Origin: Nitrospira sp. SG-bin1
GTDB lineage: Bacteria > Nitrospirota > Nitrospiria > Nitrospirales > Nitrospiraceae
Reading direction: 5' to 3'
Assembly: GCA_002083365.1 (NCBI GenBank)
Contig: LVWS01000033.1
Span: forward strand, 1 to 64,000
DNA: 64,000 nt
A model generated the notes under the pieces. The model worked only from the letters and a program-made list of their open reading frames with translations, searched no databases and was not told the origin of the DNA. Of this stretch, positions 62,851 through 64,000 are shown one piece after another (position 1 is the stretch's first letter; each line of letters starts with the position of its first letter). Made by a program: the position numbers and the translations under genes.

Positions 62851-64000
62851 ATGGCCAGAGACTCCCATCACACAATAACGATCCCCGATCCGGCAACGAA
62901 CCGCTCATCGGTGGTACTCGCCCTGTCTCAATTTTTGCACCATCATTTGCTGTGGTTCCTGATCGGCGCCTATGTGATCGCGATTGTCTCTCCGGCGTTC
63001 GGTCTCTGGATCAGAAAAACTTCCCTTGGGGAGATCGTTCTCTTTCAGGAGCGTGCGCAGGTGTCGTTACTGCTCATCATGCTGGCCATGCTCATGTTCA
63101 ATGCCGGCTTGGGTCTGAAGATCGAACATCTTCGAACCGTCCTGCAGAGGAAGTTCGCATTGGGGGCCGGGTTGGCCGCAAATGTGGCGATTCCGATGGC
63201 CTATATCTTTGCGGTGACCCTTGTGATGCGACTGTGGTACGAACCGGACGAAGCCCAGCACATCCTAGTCGGATTGGCGTTGGTCGCGGCCATGCCGATA
63301 GCGGGAGCGTCAACGGCCTGGGCGCAAAATACCAACGGCAATCTGGCATTGAGTTTAGGTCTCGTCCTGTTTTCCACTGTCTTGAGTCCGCTTGTGACGC
63401 CGATCGCGCTACGCGTATTCGGCGAGATGGCGGCGGAAGAATACGAACAGGTGCTGCATGGACTGGCTGCGTATGGATCGGGCGCCTTCCTTGGGCTGTG
63501 GGTCGTGGCGCCATCCCTGCTTGGGATTGCCGTGCGGACGCTTGTTCCGGCGGGATGGATGACGGTCGGCATGCCATACGTGAAGTTCGCCAATTCCATC
63601 ACTCTGTTGCTCCTGAACTATTCGAACGGCTCCGTGTCGCTTCCCCAGGCGGCTGCCGATCGCGATTATGATTTCCTCGCCGTGACGCTGGCCATTACGA
63701 CCGGGTTGTGTCTCTTGGCCTTCGCGACGGGGTATGGGCTGAGTTGCTTGTTTAACTTGGAACGAGCGGAACGTGTCTCGTTGATGTACGGACTGGGGAT
63801 GAACAACAACGGAACAGGATTGGTTCTGGCATCACTCCTGTTGTCGTCCTACCCGCGGATCATGGTGCCGATCATTTTCTATAATCTGGTTCAGCATCTT
63901 GTCGCCGGGACTGTGCATATGGTGGCGGAGAAGAAATGGAGAGAACCTGAACAAGTGAATTCTAGGAGTACAGAAAAGTCGACATCAACGGAGAGGCCAC
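62851..64000 (+). CDS. BASS-type (bile acid:sodium symporter family) transporter, partial
   Basis: At least 383 residues from ATG 62851; the window ends before the stop. Ten or so hydrophobic helices with ALVAAMPIAGASTAWAQNTN, GLVLFSTVLSPLVTPIALRV, LLLLNYSNGSVSLPQAA and MYGLGMNNNGTGLVLASL, which match the two inverted halves of BASS transporters, including the crossed-helix Asn/Gly motifs. These proteins import or export organic acids by a sodium gradient. The substrate is unknown. It follows the SQR-like gene by 94 bases on the same strand. Confidence 0.8.
   Translation, partial: MARDSHHTITIPDPATNRSSVVLALSQFLHHHLLWFLIGAYVIAIVSPAFGLWIRKTSLGEIVLFQERAQVSLLLIMLAMLMFNAGLGLKIEHLRTVLQRKFALGAGLAANVAIPMAYIFAVTLVMRLWYEPDEAQHILVGLALVAAMPIAGASTAWAQNTNGNLALSLGLVLFSTVLSPLVTPIALRVFGEMAAEEYEQVLHGLAAYGSGAFLGLWVVAPSLLGIAVRTLVPAGWMTVGMPYVKFANSITLLLLNYSNGSVSLPQAAADRDYDFLAVTLAITTGLCLLAFATGYGLSCLFNLERAERVSLMYGLGMNNNGTGLVLASLLLSSYPRIMVPIIFYNLVQHLVAGTVHMVAEKKWREPEQVNSRSTEKSTSTERP

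Overview
The window looks like a bacterial chromosome segment of Nitrospira type (phylum Nitrospirota). This is inferred from the gene mix, not from a marker gene: a very large multicopper oxidase beside a cupredoxin, a kaiC-kaiB-kaiB clock-like operon, many PAS sensor kinases with sigma-54 regulators, lipid A deacylase PagL, a TonB receptor beside small c-type cytochromes, and a ~190 bp inverted-repeat element of a kind I associate with Nitrospira genomes. Nothing excludes a related genus.

Layout. 1-8.7 kb is housekeeping: a PuuD-like haem membrane protein, NuoF plus a [2Fe-2S] ferredoxin, an A-type Fe-S carrier, QueD and FolE, an alpha/beta hydrolase, RarA, a PilZ protein and an ABC-F ATPase. 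8.86-9.18 kb holds four tandem ~80 bp structured repeats with compensatory stem changes, next to tRNA-Ala(GGC). purA follows, with a possible attenuator in its leader. 10.9-20.3 kb is an accessory island that starts at tRNA-Lys(TTT) and ends at a degenerate copy of a tRNA 3' end. It carries a helical-repeat plus PD-(D/E)xK nuclease, a TIR-like protein, a frameshifted nuclease-like gene, a PIN-like/HEPN gene split by a complete IS3-family element (TCAC duplication; removing the element restores the frame exactly), and a MntA/HepT pair. No integrase gene remains. 20.4-27.1 kb has a hybrid histidine kinase followed by small and decayed genes (CsbD, RRM protein and others).

27.4-34.7 kb has PagL and a two-component cluster: NtrC-like regulator, NtrB-like PAS kinase, lone receiver, PAS sigma-54 activator. 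35.4-42.2 kb is the copper/periplasmic region: a 1590-residue multicopper oxidase whose leader contains mutually exclusive pairings involving its own Shine-Dalgarno sequence, a LolA/DUF4412-like protein and a type-1-copper cupredoxin. 42.4-45.6 kb has two periplasmic genes, a CopD-like membrane gene and a VapBC-type module flanked by a partial tandem duplication. 45.7-51.1 kb is an overlapping operon kaiC-kaiB-kaiB-hybrid kinase. 51.3-55.2 kb encodes a PQQ-type dehydrogenase lipoprotein, a mono-haem cytochrome c and a TonB-dependent receptor. 55.3-58.5 kb is degraded sequence around an SPFH lipoprotein and a YetF-like protein (Sel1, hemerythrin, integrase and RND-pump remnants). 58.6-64 kb has a TPR/FGE-like protein, a PDZ protein, a c-type cytochrome, an SQR-like flavoprotein and a BASS-type transporter cut by the window end.

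The genes suggest a chemolithotroph-like periplasmic redox lifestyle with heavy two-component regulation. The most interesting places are the decaying defence-like island, the covarying hairpin array and the multicopper oxidase leader.
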